Of a stretch of 64,000 nucleotides of DNA, positions 1 through 11,250 are shown in pieces. Origin of the DNA: Alopecurus myosuroides (Eukaryota; Streptophyta; Magnoliopsida; Poales; Poaceae); NCBI GenBank assembly GCA_028641055.1, contig CM054061.1, forward strand, positions 114,584,019 to 114,648,018. Reading direction: 5' to 3'. Position 1 is the stretch's first letter. Every line of letters begins with the position of its first letter. The translations under genes were made by a program, and so were the position numbers. The notes below the pieces were generated by a model, which worked only from the letters and a program-made list of their open reading frames with translations, did not search any database and was not told the origin of the DNA.

Positions 1-773
1 TATTAGCTTAGCCCAAGAGTGCTGCGCAACTTCGGTTAGCATGGCCCGGAGCGCTTTGCAAAAATTTATATTAGCTTGGCCCGAGAGTGCTTCGCAATAT
101 TGAGAAATATCCTATTAGTATAAGCTTAGTCAAAGAGTGCTTCACAACTTCGGTTAGTGTTGCCCAAAGAGTTCTTCGCAACAGTATACGGATCAATGGG
201 GTAATGTTGCACAATTAAGCCTTTACTTTATAAACATTGATCCGGGTCTTGGGGGCTCTTACTTGAATAGTTTGTAGCTGCAATCCTAAGACCTGGCTTT
301 TATGCCGCCAGTATAATCCTTGCCTATCTTGCTTAAACTCGATGTGACTCGCACTTATATGGCCTCTTTGCTCTCCTGTAATCTCAATCAGTTATGATGC
401 CCATGGGGACTTAACTGACCCTGTTTTACAGAGTGAGTACAACAGTGATAATCCATGCGAAAGCCGGCTTACAGTTAAAGGTTTGCAAAAGTGTCATCTA
501 AACCATCGACATATTGAGAGGACCCACCTCGGTAACCTGGATGCATAAGAACCCAGGAAGAAACATGATTTATGGGATGTTATTGAGATAAACCTGGAGG
601 CGTATGAACCCAGGAAGAATACCGGGTTTTATCCTTTTATATATTATTTGTCTTATTTGAGGAGTTTAACCTGGATGATCGAGCTTGCTGCTTCACCTGA
701 AACATGACGCCTAAAATCAAGATCATGAAGGAGAACAAGACCAGCTTGAATCCAGCTTAAACTTGGGGGCTAC
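1..773 (+). mobile_element. 3' internal part of Tat-type gypsy element H (truncated by window edge)
   Basis: This is non-coding sequence between pol and the 3' LTR of an element that starts outside the window. Bases 1-180 hold imperfect repeats of about 60 bp built on a 'gagtgcttcgcaac'-like core. Bases about 240-500 resemble 34100-34450 of element A, for example the 'ctcgatgtgactcgcac' block, so H and A are relatives. The antisense gene that follows this block in A is absent here. The purine-rich stretch 'acttgggggctac' (761-773) directly before the LTR is the likely polypurine tract and sets the plus orientation. Confidence 0.75.
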
Positions 774-835
774 TGTTGGGGGAAAGATAACCTGGTACCC
801 CTAAGGACGAAGAAAGTATGACCAGCCAGAAGCGA

Positions 836-975
836 GACCTGGCCAGGAGGAAAAGCCTGGTCTAGGAAGACCCGGCCAGGAGGCAAAGCCTGGTCTAGAA
901 GAAGACCCGGCCAGGAGGCAACGCCTGGTCTGGGGGAGACCCGGCCAGGAGGCAAAGCCTGGTCTGGGGGAGACT
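836..975 (+). repeat. 33-35 bp tandem repeat in LTR H, about 4 copies
   Basis: Units begin 'gaccyggccaggagg' at 836, 869, 904 and 938, with a partial unit at 972. They alternate 'ggccagg' and 'cctggtct', which makes short inverted motifs. The block is absent from the related LTR of element A. Confidence 0.85.
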
Positions 976-1186
976 CAGCTTTGGAAGATGCTATAGAAGG
1001 AAGATTCTGGAAGACCCGGAAACCTTGTACAAGTTGGAGACTCAAGACTTGGAGGTCACGCAGGAGACCTAGATTAGGACTCTTAATATGGTATGACCCA
1101 GTTTTTACCTTGTACGACCAGGAGACCAGCCACCCATATAAGCAGGCTCCTAGGTCATAGAGAGAGAGAGATTTCGAGTAGAAACC

Positions 1187-1492
1187 CTAAATTCCAGGTC
1201 TCGGCGAGAGTCAGCACGAGCCAAATTCCAGGTCTCGGCGAGAGTCAGCACGAGCCAAATTCCAGGTCTCCGTGAGAGTCGGCATGAGCCAAATTCCAGG
1301 TCTCGGCGAGAGTCGGCCTGAGCCAAATTCCAGGTCTCGGCGAGAGTCGGCCTGAGCCAAATTCCAGGTCTCGGCGAGAGTCAGCACGAGCCAAATTCCA
1401 GGTCTCGGCGAGAGTCAGCACGAGCCAAATTCCAGGTCTCGGCGAGAGTCAGACCGAGCCAAATTCCAGGTCTCGGCGATATTTGTAACCCA
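1187..1492 (+). repeat. 34-bp tandem repeat in LTR H, 9 copies
   Basis: 'ccaaattccaggtctcgg' recurs exactly every 34 bp at 1221, 1255, 1289, 1323, 1357, 1391, 1425 and 1459, with a first variant copy at 1187. Variation is limited to a few positions (tcagcacgag, tcggcctgag). The array lies in the transcribed half of the LTR. Confidence 0.95.
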
Positions 1493-1834
1493 AGATTTGG
1501 GGTCTCGGCGACATTGCAGTCCGGGCCTCTAGATCGATTGCTAATAAGATCCCAGCTGGAAGTAAGCTATTATCTCCAATGGAGAGGCCGAACCAGGATA
1601 ATCCTTGTGTCCGAGATCCAAGAGTTCTAGCAATATCGTTTGATATCGAGCATCCAGTGTAACACGAGAATTGAGTTAATATATCGAGATCGGAGACTCG
1701 GCGACTTGATTGCCGGCTACCAGATCGAGTATCATCATGTTTTCCTCTGAGCTAAACCCTCTCCCAAACACTTGTGTCGTCTTGCCCCAAGATCAGTTAC
1801 CCCTCGTAACGTCTGCCGTGATTATCCCACGACA

Positions 1835-2208
1835 AGGGTCATCAAGGCAGTAGTTGCAACGAAGAGCTTGCTGCAGAACCGAGGCTCAGCCTGGAAGTAG
1901 ATCCTCAGGAGGTTCTCGGCAGGGATTGAGTCGACGATGTGGAAGAAAGTACGGAGAGCAGCAGCGGCATCAACCATGACGTCGTCGTCAGATGGAGGGT
2001 GGAGGTTCCTGAACTTAGGCGTAGCCACCAGTGGTTCGTCCGCTTCAGTCTTTGCAGCCTTGGCTCGGCCCGACCTGCAAATGATAAGATCGCATGACTT
2101 AATTATAACAAAGCAACTTAAATACAAAACAGCGGAGGGGAAGGAAAAGAAGAGCATTTTTCTATTTTTCAACCTAGTGACCACAGTGCTACTGGTCGCA
2201 GGAGCCAT
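1835..2208 (-). pseudogene. 5' fragment of an unidentified host gene, cut by element H
   Basis: A two-exon gene start reads on the minus strand. Exon 1 is 2208-2174: ATG, then ATSSTVVT-type residues, with donor G|GT at 2173. Exon 2 is 2074-1835, after an acceptor ending TTTGCAG. The joined frame stays open for about 91 codons and is cut exactly where LTR H begins. The peptide has a basic, low-complexity start, then a compact part (about residues 30-91) containing 'FRNLHPPSDDDVMVDAAAAL' and a hydrophobic 'LFVATTALMTL'. I do not recognise the family. A TATA box and three GGCCCA motifs lie upstream, as expected of a cellular promoter. The rest of the gene should lie beyond the off-window 5' LTR. 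It could instead be a captured gene fragment. Confidence 0.5.
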
Positions 2209-2270
2209 GGGATAAACGAGAGGGGATGGATGGGGAGAGATGAGACGGAGAAGCTGACAGGGGCGAGGAG

Positions 2271-2407
2271 TATATATACACGCAACAAAGAGGGAGGCAG
2301 GGTGCAAATCCATGCATCGATTCAACAAACACGATGGAATTTCAAAAACTAAGGAGCCAGAAGTGCGGCCCAACATCCAAAAGGCCCAGACACAAAGAGA
2401 AGGCCCA
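2271..2407 (-). promoter_or_regulatory. Putative promoter of the truncated gene: TATA box and three site-II motifs
   Basis: TATATATA at 2271-2278 lies 63 bp upstream of the ATG at 2208. GGCCCA (TGGGCC on the minus strand) occurs at 2367-2372, 2383-2388 and 2402-2407. Clustered TGGGCC/T 'site II' motifs are known TCP-bound elements of plant housekeeping promoters. This grouping suggests a cellular rather than a transposon promoter. Confidence 0.5.
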
Positions 2408-2654
2408 GCCGGACGTACGCTGCTAAAAAAGCCTACACATAGGTAGGGAGGTGTTAGACTAGGGAGGTGTACCCTGTGCGGATAGACAACGACTAATACA
2501 TGTACGTAGGGGGGACAATGGTACGGGTGCGACAGTGCTAGCTGCATTAGCTGGATTCGATCGGACGGCTGGAGAGTAGAATCCAACGGCAGGGAGCATG
2601 TGCGCAGCTACCACCATGAACACATATTCGCCACTCGAAGTTCGAAACATGTTA

Positions 2655-3115
2655 TTATAGCCGGTGGTTCCACCATGCCAGACACCCTAAATTCTAGTGA
2701 TCGATTCTTGCTCGCTTTTGTCGGTTTCCCTGTTACATGAAGGTTGCGTGGTGCATGTCTAGCAGGTGGTTCCACCATGTGAGTGTCTCATAATACTAGT
2801 GATCGATTCTTTCTCAAATTTGAACGGTTTCTCCATTATTTCAAGGTTGCAAGATGTAGGTATCCCGATGATTCTACCATTTTAGTGACTATGAATACTA
2901 GTAACTGATTCTAGAAGATTTTGTTTCTTGTTTTCTCCCGTTACTTGAAGGTTGTGCGATGCAGGTCTAACCGGTGGTTTCATCATGTTATTGTCCCCTA
3001 ATGATTCTTTGATACCCATGGTCAATTTTATTTCTTCGGTTTCTCTCACCACTTGAAGGTTTCACGATGCAAGAGGGTTATGGTCAAGCTAATGGATCCA
3101 CCATGCCAGTCTCTA
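2655..3115. repeat. Degenerate minisatellite, about 100-115 bp unit, 4-5 copies
   Basis: Each unit contains a version of 'ggtggttccaccatg', then 'agtgatcgattct', then 'cggtttctccgttacttgaaggttgc'-like sequence. Starts are near 2663, 2765, 2866, 2970 and 3090. Copies have diverged by substitutions and small indels. Bases 3116-3366 that follow show no gene or repeat I can identify. Confidence 0.75.
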
Positions 3116-3366
3116 TGTGCAGGGTTACCTTTTCAATAAATAAAGATAAGTGAAGTGAATCTCAAACACGATACCAAATTCAGTTCTACTGCGTTCGATG
3201 CCACCCTAGCTAAGACATTTATTTCATTGCGTACATATAATGGGTTATTCATACGTATATTCAGCTAGCATATCGTTGCCAATTTTCACGTGTCTTACTA
3301 GATTTTCCTGCCAAAAAACAGGGCAGAGGAGAGCTTCCACGTGGCGGCCTAACCCCCTAGGTGCCA

Positions 3367-4560
3367 TAATACGTCCAAAACGTATCTATAATTTTTTATT
3401 GTTCCATGCTTGTTTTATATCATTGTTACATGTCTTACTATGATTTTATAGCATTTATTTGGAAAAACCTATTAATCCGGTGCGATTGACAGTTTCTGTT
3501 TATTTGTTTGTGCATTGCATAAAAAGGTCAAAAAATAACAGCGCTAAAAAAACTGAAACAATTATAGAAACTTTAAATTGTCGAAAAACTATCAGAGCCT
3601 AGAAGAGCACCTCAAGGGGAGGCCCACAACCCCCACGCGGGTCCCCAAGTCATCCTCGAGGGGGGCTGCGCTCACAGCCCCCGTGGCCACCTCATGGCTC
3701 CCCTCGCGACGCTCTCGGACTATTTATTTGACATGACCTAAAATTTTGACCCCCAAAGGATTTTTTTTCAAATATGATTCTAAGCTTCACCGCCACCGAA
3801 AACCATATTTATGGGGGGGGGGAGGGTGCAGAAGGTCTTGTTCCGGCACCCTTCCAGGACGGGGATTGGTATCCGGAGAGGGGAGATCATCGCCATCATC
3901 ATCACTAACGTCTCTCCATCGACCACCCATGATTCCTCCATCCATTTGTGAGTAATTCCCTGTTGTAGGAAAAGGGGATGGTAGGGATTGGATGAGATCA
4001 GTCATGTAATAGATCTCAAGTTGTTAGGGCATGGTGCTCAGTATCCACTATCGGTGTTAATTATGGTTGTTGCAACTTTGTTTTTCTTAACGCTTGTTAG
4101 TAGGGCCCGAGTGGCATGATTTCAGAATTGAAACCTTCATGTTGTCATGAATATAAGTGTTGTTTTGGTTCCTATAATAAAGTTGTTTACACCTATTATT
4201 TGTCCAGAACGAGAGACCCCAAAGTGACAGTTTGGGATGTCTTATTCATGCAACGCTCATTCATCTATTCCTATGCCTACGATTCTTTTAGCCATGTTGT
4301 CCACTCAAGTCATTTTCGTTGTTACTATTTTCCATTGTTACTTTACTACTATTGCTACTATCAAACCACTAAGCCCATCAGAATGTTGTTGCTACTAATA
4401 AATTGTGTCAAGAAAGTTTCTTTCCAGATGTGGCTGAATTGACAACTCGGTTCCTAAGCCTCATAGGTATTCTTTTGATCCCCATGTGTCGAATCAATAA
4501 ATTTGGATTGAAATACTTCCCTCGAACACTATCATGATCCCCTATACTTGTGGGTCATCA
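3367..4560 (+). mobile_element. Solo-type LTR F of a Triticeae-like gypsy element
   Basis: The start TAATACGTCCAAAACG is a decayed TGATACGTCC end. The sequence runs to 'cctatacttgtgggtcatca'. The layout (AT-rich start, GC-rich middle, 'gtcgaatcaataaatttgg' near the end) is one I know from abundant Triticeae gypsy LTRs. No matching LTR or internal domain follows. Flanks 'tgcca' (3362-3366) and 'tgcac' (4561-4565) are only similar, so the target duplication is decayed or absent. It looks old. Confidence 0.65.
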
Positions 4561-4812
4561 TGCACCAGTCTACCGCGCCACCATGTGGGGCCGCCCCTCG
4601 CGGTGCCCTTTTACCTATAACTCTTCCTTGACCTAATATTCTCAAGGATTTCCTCATCTTATATTTTCTCTGCCATCTCGATGAAGAAACAGGACAGGGA
4701 AAGAACACTCTGAGAGTGTTGATCCTGTGGGGAAACTTCCCTCTAGGAGGGGAATTCGAGGCCATCATCATTGTCATCATGATGTCCACCATCAAGCATC
4801 ATCTACATAAAC
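4561..4812 (+). mobile_element. Left piece of older repeat G, interrupted by elements B and A
   Basis: Removing B (4813-19323) and A (19372-39849) with one target duplication each joins this piece to 19324-19371 and 39855-40746 into continuous sequence. The joined stretch is rich in 'atcatc' runs and continues into 'gatggtcaatctatgagatg'. It ends near 40746 with 'gatacttgtgggtcatc', an LTR-like end. Confidence 0.6.
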
Positions 4813-5707
4813 TGTCGTGGTGGTGTCACGGCAGATGCCATGGGATGGCTAAAGATGTGGGGACGAAGGACGCTGGAGGTGCTCGGGGAGGGATCACGCG
4901 ACGAGTAGCCGCGTGAGGTACGAAGTAAACACTGCAAACAACACGATCTACCCAGGTTCAGGGCCCTCGTGAGGAGGTAAAACCCCTACTCCTGCCTTTC
5001 TTTGTATATTCTGGTGTCTCACCGAGTAGCCACAGTACAATGTTCTTGCTACCGAGTAGCCACTCTCCTCTCTAGATGATGAACTAGGTCAAGAACTTAG
5101 GGTTTCTAGTGTCCCAGCATGCGATCTAGGTCAAGATGTGTTCGATCCTCACGCAGGAGGCGGCGGGGCACCTTATATACATGGTGCCCAACCGGATACG
5201 TCCAAACATGGACAAGTGTCGACATAGTGTGCACATCGTCCTTCTTCCGGGTTCCCGCTGACAGCTTTGGTTCCTAATCTTGGCTGCATCTAGAAAGTCG
5301 TTGGGCAAAACAAGGGGACAGACTGGTATCACTGTGCCAAACACAGAGTAGGCCCCCCTTATCCTGCCACGGCCTGCTTCCATGCTGTCACTGGCAGGCA
5401 GGCCGGTCCCAGATGAACAGTAGTTCGAATAGTGCCAAGTACGGACCCAGGATACGCGGGATCCTGTGTCAGAACGGCTCCTTTGACTTTCTGGCCCGAG
5501 TAGGTTCCCGCCAATTGTACTCGGGCCAACTCTTCTACTCGAATGGACAGAACTTGATTGATATCTCCTTCTGGTCATCTTGAGGTGAGACCGAGTAGCA
5601 GTCGACCGGGTAGCGGGTACCGGGTAGTCGGCTACTCGACCAAACCTCTCTTCTGTAAGTCGCCTTTACCACTTGCCTTTACCCTACTCGGGGGTAACCC
5701 CCCGACA
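4813..5707 (-). mobile_element. 3' LTR of element B
   Basis: On the minus strand it begins TGTCGGGGGG and ends CCACGACA. It differs from the 5' LTR at one position seen (in 'ctgtcactggcagg' against 'ctgtcactgtcagg'). The octamer CCGAGTAG recurs in it. A TATATAAG box reads on the minus strand at 5172-5180. Confidence 0.95.
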
Positions 5708-5720
5708 GCAGTCCCCGAAG
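5708..5720 (-). promoter_or_regulatory. Polypurine tract of element B
   Basis: Directly before the 3' LTR the minus strand reads CTTCGGGGACTGC, the position and composition expected of a plus-strand priming PPT. Nearly the same 12-mer, CTCGGGGACTGC, recurs inside pol at 13341-13459 and again at 11848-11859. Confidence 0.7.
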
Positions 5721-6224
5721 CTGGTTGAGTCTTGCGAACTCGTTCACTAGGCTCTGCCAGCTTAAAACCAATCTTTGCAACATAGCCCTTGAACCTCAAC
5801 ATGCCGAGTAGAACCTCCGAGTAGCTCTCTGAATAGTACCTTAAGTTTCCTCTCCTCCGCGTAGCAGATGACTTCTACTCTGCGACCGAGTAAAAAGACT
5901 TGGAGAATTTTCTTGAATTGTGCCTCTGCAGCGCAGAGCACGATCCAGCCCTTCGCACAGCAACTGAACACGTGTCAAGCATCCAGGCCCCCGTCGTCTC
6001 GTTGCCCAGGGCACGACGTGCCACGCGCCCGGTTTCCAGGCAGTGGGCCCACCACTCGTCACGTCCCATCAAGAGTAATAATAGGCCACGATCTGGTGGT
6101 GGGATCAATTGCGGCCGTTACGCGCGCATCCCGCGCTTGTGTACGTTTCCAGCCGGCCACAGATCCCACCACACGCCACGATCGATCCCACTTCCCCGAT
6201 GGTAACGGTAGCCTGAGGCGAGGG
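5721..6224. other. Non-coding 3' region of element B, upstream of the antisense promoter
   Basis: No conserved ORF is visible. The stretch carries CCGAGTAG octamers (near 5808 and 5820) and GC-rich sequence before the antisense TATA box. It may hold upstream control sequence for the antisense gene. Confidence 0.4.
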
Positions 6225-6232
6225 TATAAATA
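6225..6232 (+). promoter_or_regulatory. TATA box of the antisense gene in element B
   Basis: TATAAATA sits in the symmetric context 'gggtataaatacccc', 175 bp upstream of the ATG at 6400. A pyrimidine-rich leader ('cttccttttctcctccctcg') follows, as in plant 5' UTRs. Confidence 0.65.
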
Positions 6233-6399
6233 CCCCTGCCGGTAACTTCCTTTTCTCCTCCCTCGCACTTTTCCTCTTTCATCTCTCTGTTCTTCTCCGC
6301 CGCCGAGCTCTCCGCCGCCGCGCAATCTTTTGCGCCGCCGCGAATTCAATCCAGCCAACCAAATCCTTCCGATTCTTTCCACCCCTCCTACTCGCAACC

Positions 6400-9300
6400 A
6401 TGTCTCGCGCCGGCTGGGCTGGCTCGCACGTCACCGCCGAGGACTGCGCCTGGCTTGTGAACACTAGGAGGGTTCCTCCTGGTGTTCAGTGCCGGCCATC
6501 TAGGGGCGAGCTCGTGCCTGCCCCGGAGGAGGGCGAGCACGTTGTGTTCTTGGCGCACTTCGAGCGCGGCTTCGGCCTGCCGGCCTCTGACTTCCTCCGC
6601 CGCTTCCTCGATCACTTCGGCCTCCAAATGCATCACCTGCCACTTAATGCCGTCGTCTTCCTCGCCTACCACGCCGTGGTGTGCGAGGCCTTCCTCGGCA
6701 TCCATCCAACAACGGACACCTGGCTCAAGTACTTCCACCTCCGCCAGTAGACCACCGGGAAGAAGGAAGGCGCGGGTGTGCCACGGGCAACTGACACCGG
6801 CTGCGCCATGATGGTGCAGCGGTCGGGGACCAATCACCCCCGTATCAAGGGGTTGGAATCCGTCCGGATGTGGCAGAAGACGTTCCTTTACGTCAAGAAC
6901 ATCCCCGCCACCGAAGGAGGACAGGTAACTGATAGAATCAATCTTCCCGCTTGGAGCCTCCGTGCTCCCACCGGGAAGAATTGGAAGGAGAAGCCCTCCA
7001 ACGACCTCAACGCGAAGGAGATTGAGACGCGGCTCGGCGTTCTAATCGACGAGGGCCTCAAGAGCGACGATCCTGTGGTGTGCTGGATCAAGGGACGGGT
7101 TCTGCCTCTGCAAGAACGCTGCCATCTGATGTGCTACATGGGAGGCCCCCGTGACTGCACCAGGACGACCACCATCGAGCTCGACAATGCAGATGTTCCT
7201 GAGCACGCGAGGGCTATCCTGACAACGAGCCTCGCCGAGCATTGGCAGTATGGGTTCGTCCCATTCAGCCGTACAAAGCCGATTCCGCGGGTACGTTCTT
7301 CTTTCCCTGCTTTCTGTATATGGATTCCGAGTAGGAAACTTCCTCTTCTCGCCGCGACTAGCAATCGTAGTCTGTACCGAGTAGAGTACTTAGTAGAATT
7401 GTATAGGCTTAGTGTGCTTTGTGCCTGCACGCCTTTCCGAGTAGAACATTCGGTAAAAATACCTAGGCTTAGTGTGCTTTGTGTCTGCACGCCTATCCGA
7501 GTAGGATACCATCCTGCTACTCGGCTAACTTGTGACACTTCCCCGCTCTTCAGGTCCTCAATCGCCAGCTTATGGAGAGCTGTGAACGTTTTGAGGGCAA
7601 CTGGTTTCCTGACAGAGAGGAGGACGACAAGGCCTCTTTTGAGACCGCAGACCAGATCAACCTCCCTCGTTCCCCCACCATGGAGAGGCAGCACGCGGAA
7701 ACGTCTCTCCGCGACTGGCCTGAGGACGAATTTGAAGGTAACTGCGCACTTGCTTTGCTTGTTCACGAGAAGCACCAATCCACTGTTTGTTGTTTCTGAT
7801 TTGCTCCTCTTTTTTTTTCTGAATCCGCAGATGATGTTGATGAAGAGAACGAGGATGAGGACGAAGACGAGAACGAGAACGAGGGCGATAAAGCCCTTGT
7901 CGTCAACCCTCTTTCTGTCGCCGCCCCTGCCACCCGCAAGCGGACAGGCAGCGGCGCCCACGAGCCCCCCGCCAAGAAACAGAAGCCGGCCGAGAAGAAG
8001 AAGACGACCAAGACGGTCGTGAAGAGACCAAGGCGAAAGCTCGCCTCCACCAGCGCGTAAGTTTCTTCTCTGTCGTCTCCCTTCTCGTACTATGTTATTT
8101 TCCCCAATCCTCTTCTAATTTCTGAATTTTTTTCTCTGCAGACCTCCCATGGACGCGAACGCTGCTCTCGCGCCCGACCAGGCTAAGAAGCCAGCAGCTC
8201 CACTTATCAACCTCGACGATGACGCGGACGACGCCGCCAATGCACAGAGCACTGATGCTCAAGGAGCAGATTCGGAAAAGCAGTCCCGTGCGGAGTCAGC
8301 AGCACAGGACACTGCCGCCCACCAGGAGAGACCCCCTTCTCCTCCGGCCAACACTGCCGAGGAGACTCAAGACGAAGAGATGCAGAATAACACCGCCCTC
8401 GAGCGGTCAGAGGCTGAACAGGAGCAGCCAACCACAGATGCTGCAGGCCAAGTGAATCCCGCTGCCGAGCAGCGGGTGGAAGATGCCACCATGACGGATG
8501 CCACCATGACAAACCACTATCCATTGAGCGACGCGCCAACAGGCGCCGCACCGAGTAGCGCCCAGCCAACTGGCGCACCGGATAGTGCGCCCCTGGCGCC
8601 GCCAACTGACCAAGGCAGCGCCCCGACAGATTCTTCCTTGGTGCCACAGACCAAGGACGCAGCCAGGAAACAAGCCCTAGATGCTCTGAAGGAGGCAGTC
8701 GAGAAGAGGGAAAACGAGAAGAAGGAAACCGAGGCTCAGAAGTCCGAGAAGCCAACCTCCGGGAAACCGCCTGCCCAGAAAGAGACAGCCAAGAAGAAAG
8801 CTGCCGACAAGCCGCCGTCGACATCAGCTGGCCAGTCCAAGCAGCTTGTTATCCGCAACCCCAGTGCGGTTCCTGCCGCCGCTAACATAGCTGATCAGCC
8901 CCTCTACCTGGATTATATGGTGAAGGTCAGCCAACAGCGCCAGATTGGCCTTTCCGTCGAGGACCGGAAGATTGCTCTCACAAAAGGAAGGAAAGCCGTG
9001 GCGACGGACTCCAGGCCCCCGGCCCCCGTCTCCATTGCTTCTCGGGGAGCTCAAGATCAGGCGATATCATCCCAGAGCCTCGAGCAGGTACTCGACTTGG
9101 TTGGTTTCATCGATGCCAAGTGGGACAGCAAGCTTCTCGGCACAGAGAAATGGCACGGCCTTGGCCTGGGCGACATCGATCATATGCGGGTCGACTGGAA
9201 CAAGGTGGACTTGGGCTACAAACCCATGACCGTCTCCTCCAGCACCGCTACTCTTGCTGCCAAGATGTTCGTGCACCGCAAGAACGCAGAAGATCTCGAG

Positions 9301-11250
9301 CAGTCTTACGTGGTAAGTCTTAACTTGTCCTCTCCGAGTAGCATTTTTCTTCTCTCCTATCCGTCTTCATTTTCCTTTACCCTCACCCAGTCCCCGAGAT
9401 TCTGGCCGAGTAGGCGGATGCTCTCCCGAGTAGCCGCCTTCTCGGGTTGAATCTTCACTTCTCTGTCTAACTTGTCTTCTTTTCGCTTCTCAGGATAGCG
9501 TTCTGAAGCGTACCAGTCTGCATCGCCAGCTTCTCTGGAATCATGCTATCGCTAGGAGGTGAATTGCTGCACTCGAAAAAGAGAAAACAGCTGCGGAGGC
9601 AGCCGGTAAGGATGCGAAGGATAGCACTCTGAAGCTGTCTGAGGTGGAAGGTACGCTTCTAGCCGCGCGGTTCTTGCGTTTTTTGTTTACGCCCGCTTCT
9701 GCTTTCTTGCGCTAACCTTTTCTACTCTGCAGGGAAACTGAAGGCCCTGGCTGACGAGCACGAGAACTGTCGCACCTTTGTTGCGAATGCCGAGAGCACC
9801 ATCAAGAAGCTTGAAGGTAAACCTCCGTCTACTCGGTTTGCCCTTGTGTCTGTTTCCTTTGCTTCTCTGCTAACCGTGCTTTGCTCTTTTCAGAAGACCA
9901 TAAATTGTTTGTTGAGGAACACCAAGACTGCGTCAAATCTGAAGAAGTGCAGCAGCGGCTGTCCGACCAGGCCGTTGAGCTGCTGAAGGACCACACTACA
10001 GAGATGGAGCAGCTGCAACTCCAGCTGCAGAAAGCCCTCCAAGATGCTCTCGACCTTGGTGCCGAGAGGGACAGAGTTATCGCCGAGAAGGCCAAGGCTG
10101 AGACAACTTTCAATGCCAAGATCAAAGCGCTCGAGCAGGAGTGCGAAACGCTGAAAAAATCCAATGCTGGGTACTTCACTCAGTTGGACGGACTTCGCTT
10201 GCTCGAGGAGAAGCACATTTCCAATAAGGAGGAGTGGAAAATCCAGTTGCAGCAGCTGCGCCACGAGCTTCACAGTAAGTTTTCTCCTTTCTGCATCTTT
10301 TCTTCTCGGTTCTGCCTCTTCTCGGTTCCCGTGACTGAATTTCTCCCTTGCTTTTGTGCAGAAATCTTCCCTGATCTCGTGTCCGCTTGCGCGCCAGCTT
10401 TGGCCAAAGCCCGAGCAGCTCGCCTTGAGAAGGGCGAGGCCTCGGACACCAGAGCCGAGATCGAGGACAGCCTGCTGGTGATGAAAGGGTACTTCGAACG
10501 CCTAGCCGGCGTGGGCACCGACTTGGTGCGCGTCGGCTTCGAGCTCCACAAGCTGTTCTGGCCTGAAGATTCCGCGCCGACAACGATTGATGGCCTTGCT
10601 CTGAAGCTGCAGAATGTGAAGGCCGAGCTGAAGAAATGGCGCGCCTCGGGAGCTCGGGCGGGTGCTGACTTGATGCTTCTCTGCATCGCTTCCTGGTACG
10701 AGAATCTGAACATGGAGATCATCCGCGGGAAGCGCAACAATTCCAAGTGGGAGACAGACCCCAGCTGCGTGGCCATGCGCAAGCTGATTGCGTACGAAGT
10801 CGCGGAGTGCGCTGAGACGGACGTCTTCATCGACGGCCTCCCCGAGCCCGACACCGAAGTGGAGGAGGACGAGGAAGCGGATGAAGACACAGAGTCCGAC
10901 TTGGACGGCTTCTTCGATTCTCCTAGAGGCAAGGCCGGGAAGGGGAAGAATGCGGTCATCGCGAGCAGCGACGAAGAGATGGAGGAGATCGACACAGCCG
11001 CTCTCGACTTCGGCACTTCATCAGGAGCTGCACTCGACGACACGGTGCGTCCCCACGCCCCGAGACCGGCTCTGCTTCCGCGACAGCGCCCATCTCGGTG
11101 GCCACTGCTACCTCCGAGCAGCTCGCCACCGAGCCTGACGCCGAGCAATCAAATACTGCTGATGCCAGCGCAGAGGCGGATGCCACCAAGGCCACTGAGG
11201 AAGGCGAAGCAACCCAGGCGAGCACCGAGAACGCCGCCTCTTCGACATGA
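6400..11250 (+). pseudogene. Antisense gene of element B (plant 'putative gypsy-type transposon' family), 8 exons, three lesions
   Basis: The gene runs opposite to gag-pol. By-eye exons are 6400-7290, 7554-7737, 7831-8056, 8142-9312, 9494-9650, 9733-9816, 9894-10274 and 10362-11250, all with GT...AG junctions and matching phases, predicting roughly 1,300 residues. Residues 1-120 carry the pattern of the plant PF04195-type domain (FERGFGLPASDF, then HHLPLNAVV). An acidic run and a lysine-rich, NLS-like run follow in exon 3, then an Ala/Pro/Glu-rich part, then long coiled coil in exons 5-8 and an acidic tail. Lesions are TAG at 6748-6750, TGA at 9560-9562, and a one-base frame change near 11055 in 'cacgccccgag'. 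The biochemical role of the family is unknown. The same kind of gene in element A is intact. Confidence 0.75.

Larger units (their letters stand above)
774..1834 (+). mobile_element. 3' LTR of element H
   Basis: The LTR begins TGTTGGGGGA and ends CCCACGACA, so it has TG...CA ends. Its last 150 bp nearly match the ends of both element A LTRs (to 30258 and to 39849). It is about 1061 bp against 475 bp for A, the excess being two tandem-repeat blocks. An open frame near the 3' end (from about 1738) matches the gag start that lies inside the A LTR. The 5' LTR is off-window, so the duplication (1835-1839, 'agggt') cannot be verified. Confidence 0.85.

Noticed and set aside
3362..4565. Perfect target duplication around LTR F
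   Set aside because: TGCCA and TGCAC only resemble each other, so I treat F as a solo-type or truncated LTR without proof.
5126..5578. 150-codon ORF present in both LTRs of element B (also 18742-19194)
   Set aside because: It spans the LTR TATA region on the minus strand. It is duplicated only because LTRs are duplicated, and no domain is visible.
6913..6960. An intron beginning at 'caggtaactgatag' in the antisense gene of B
   Set aside because: The frame reads straight through it and the residues (DRINLPAW) fit the family, so the GT is not used as a donor in my model.
10270..11148. 292-codon minus-strand ORF opposite the last exon of the antisense gene
   Set aside because: Its composition mirrors the acidic plus-strand exon, and the plus-strand frame has consistent splice sites and homologue-like order.
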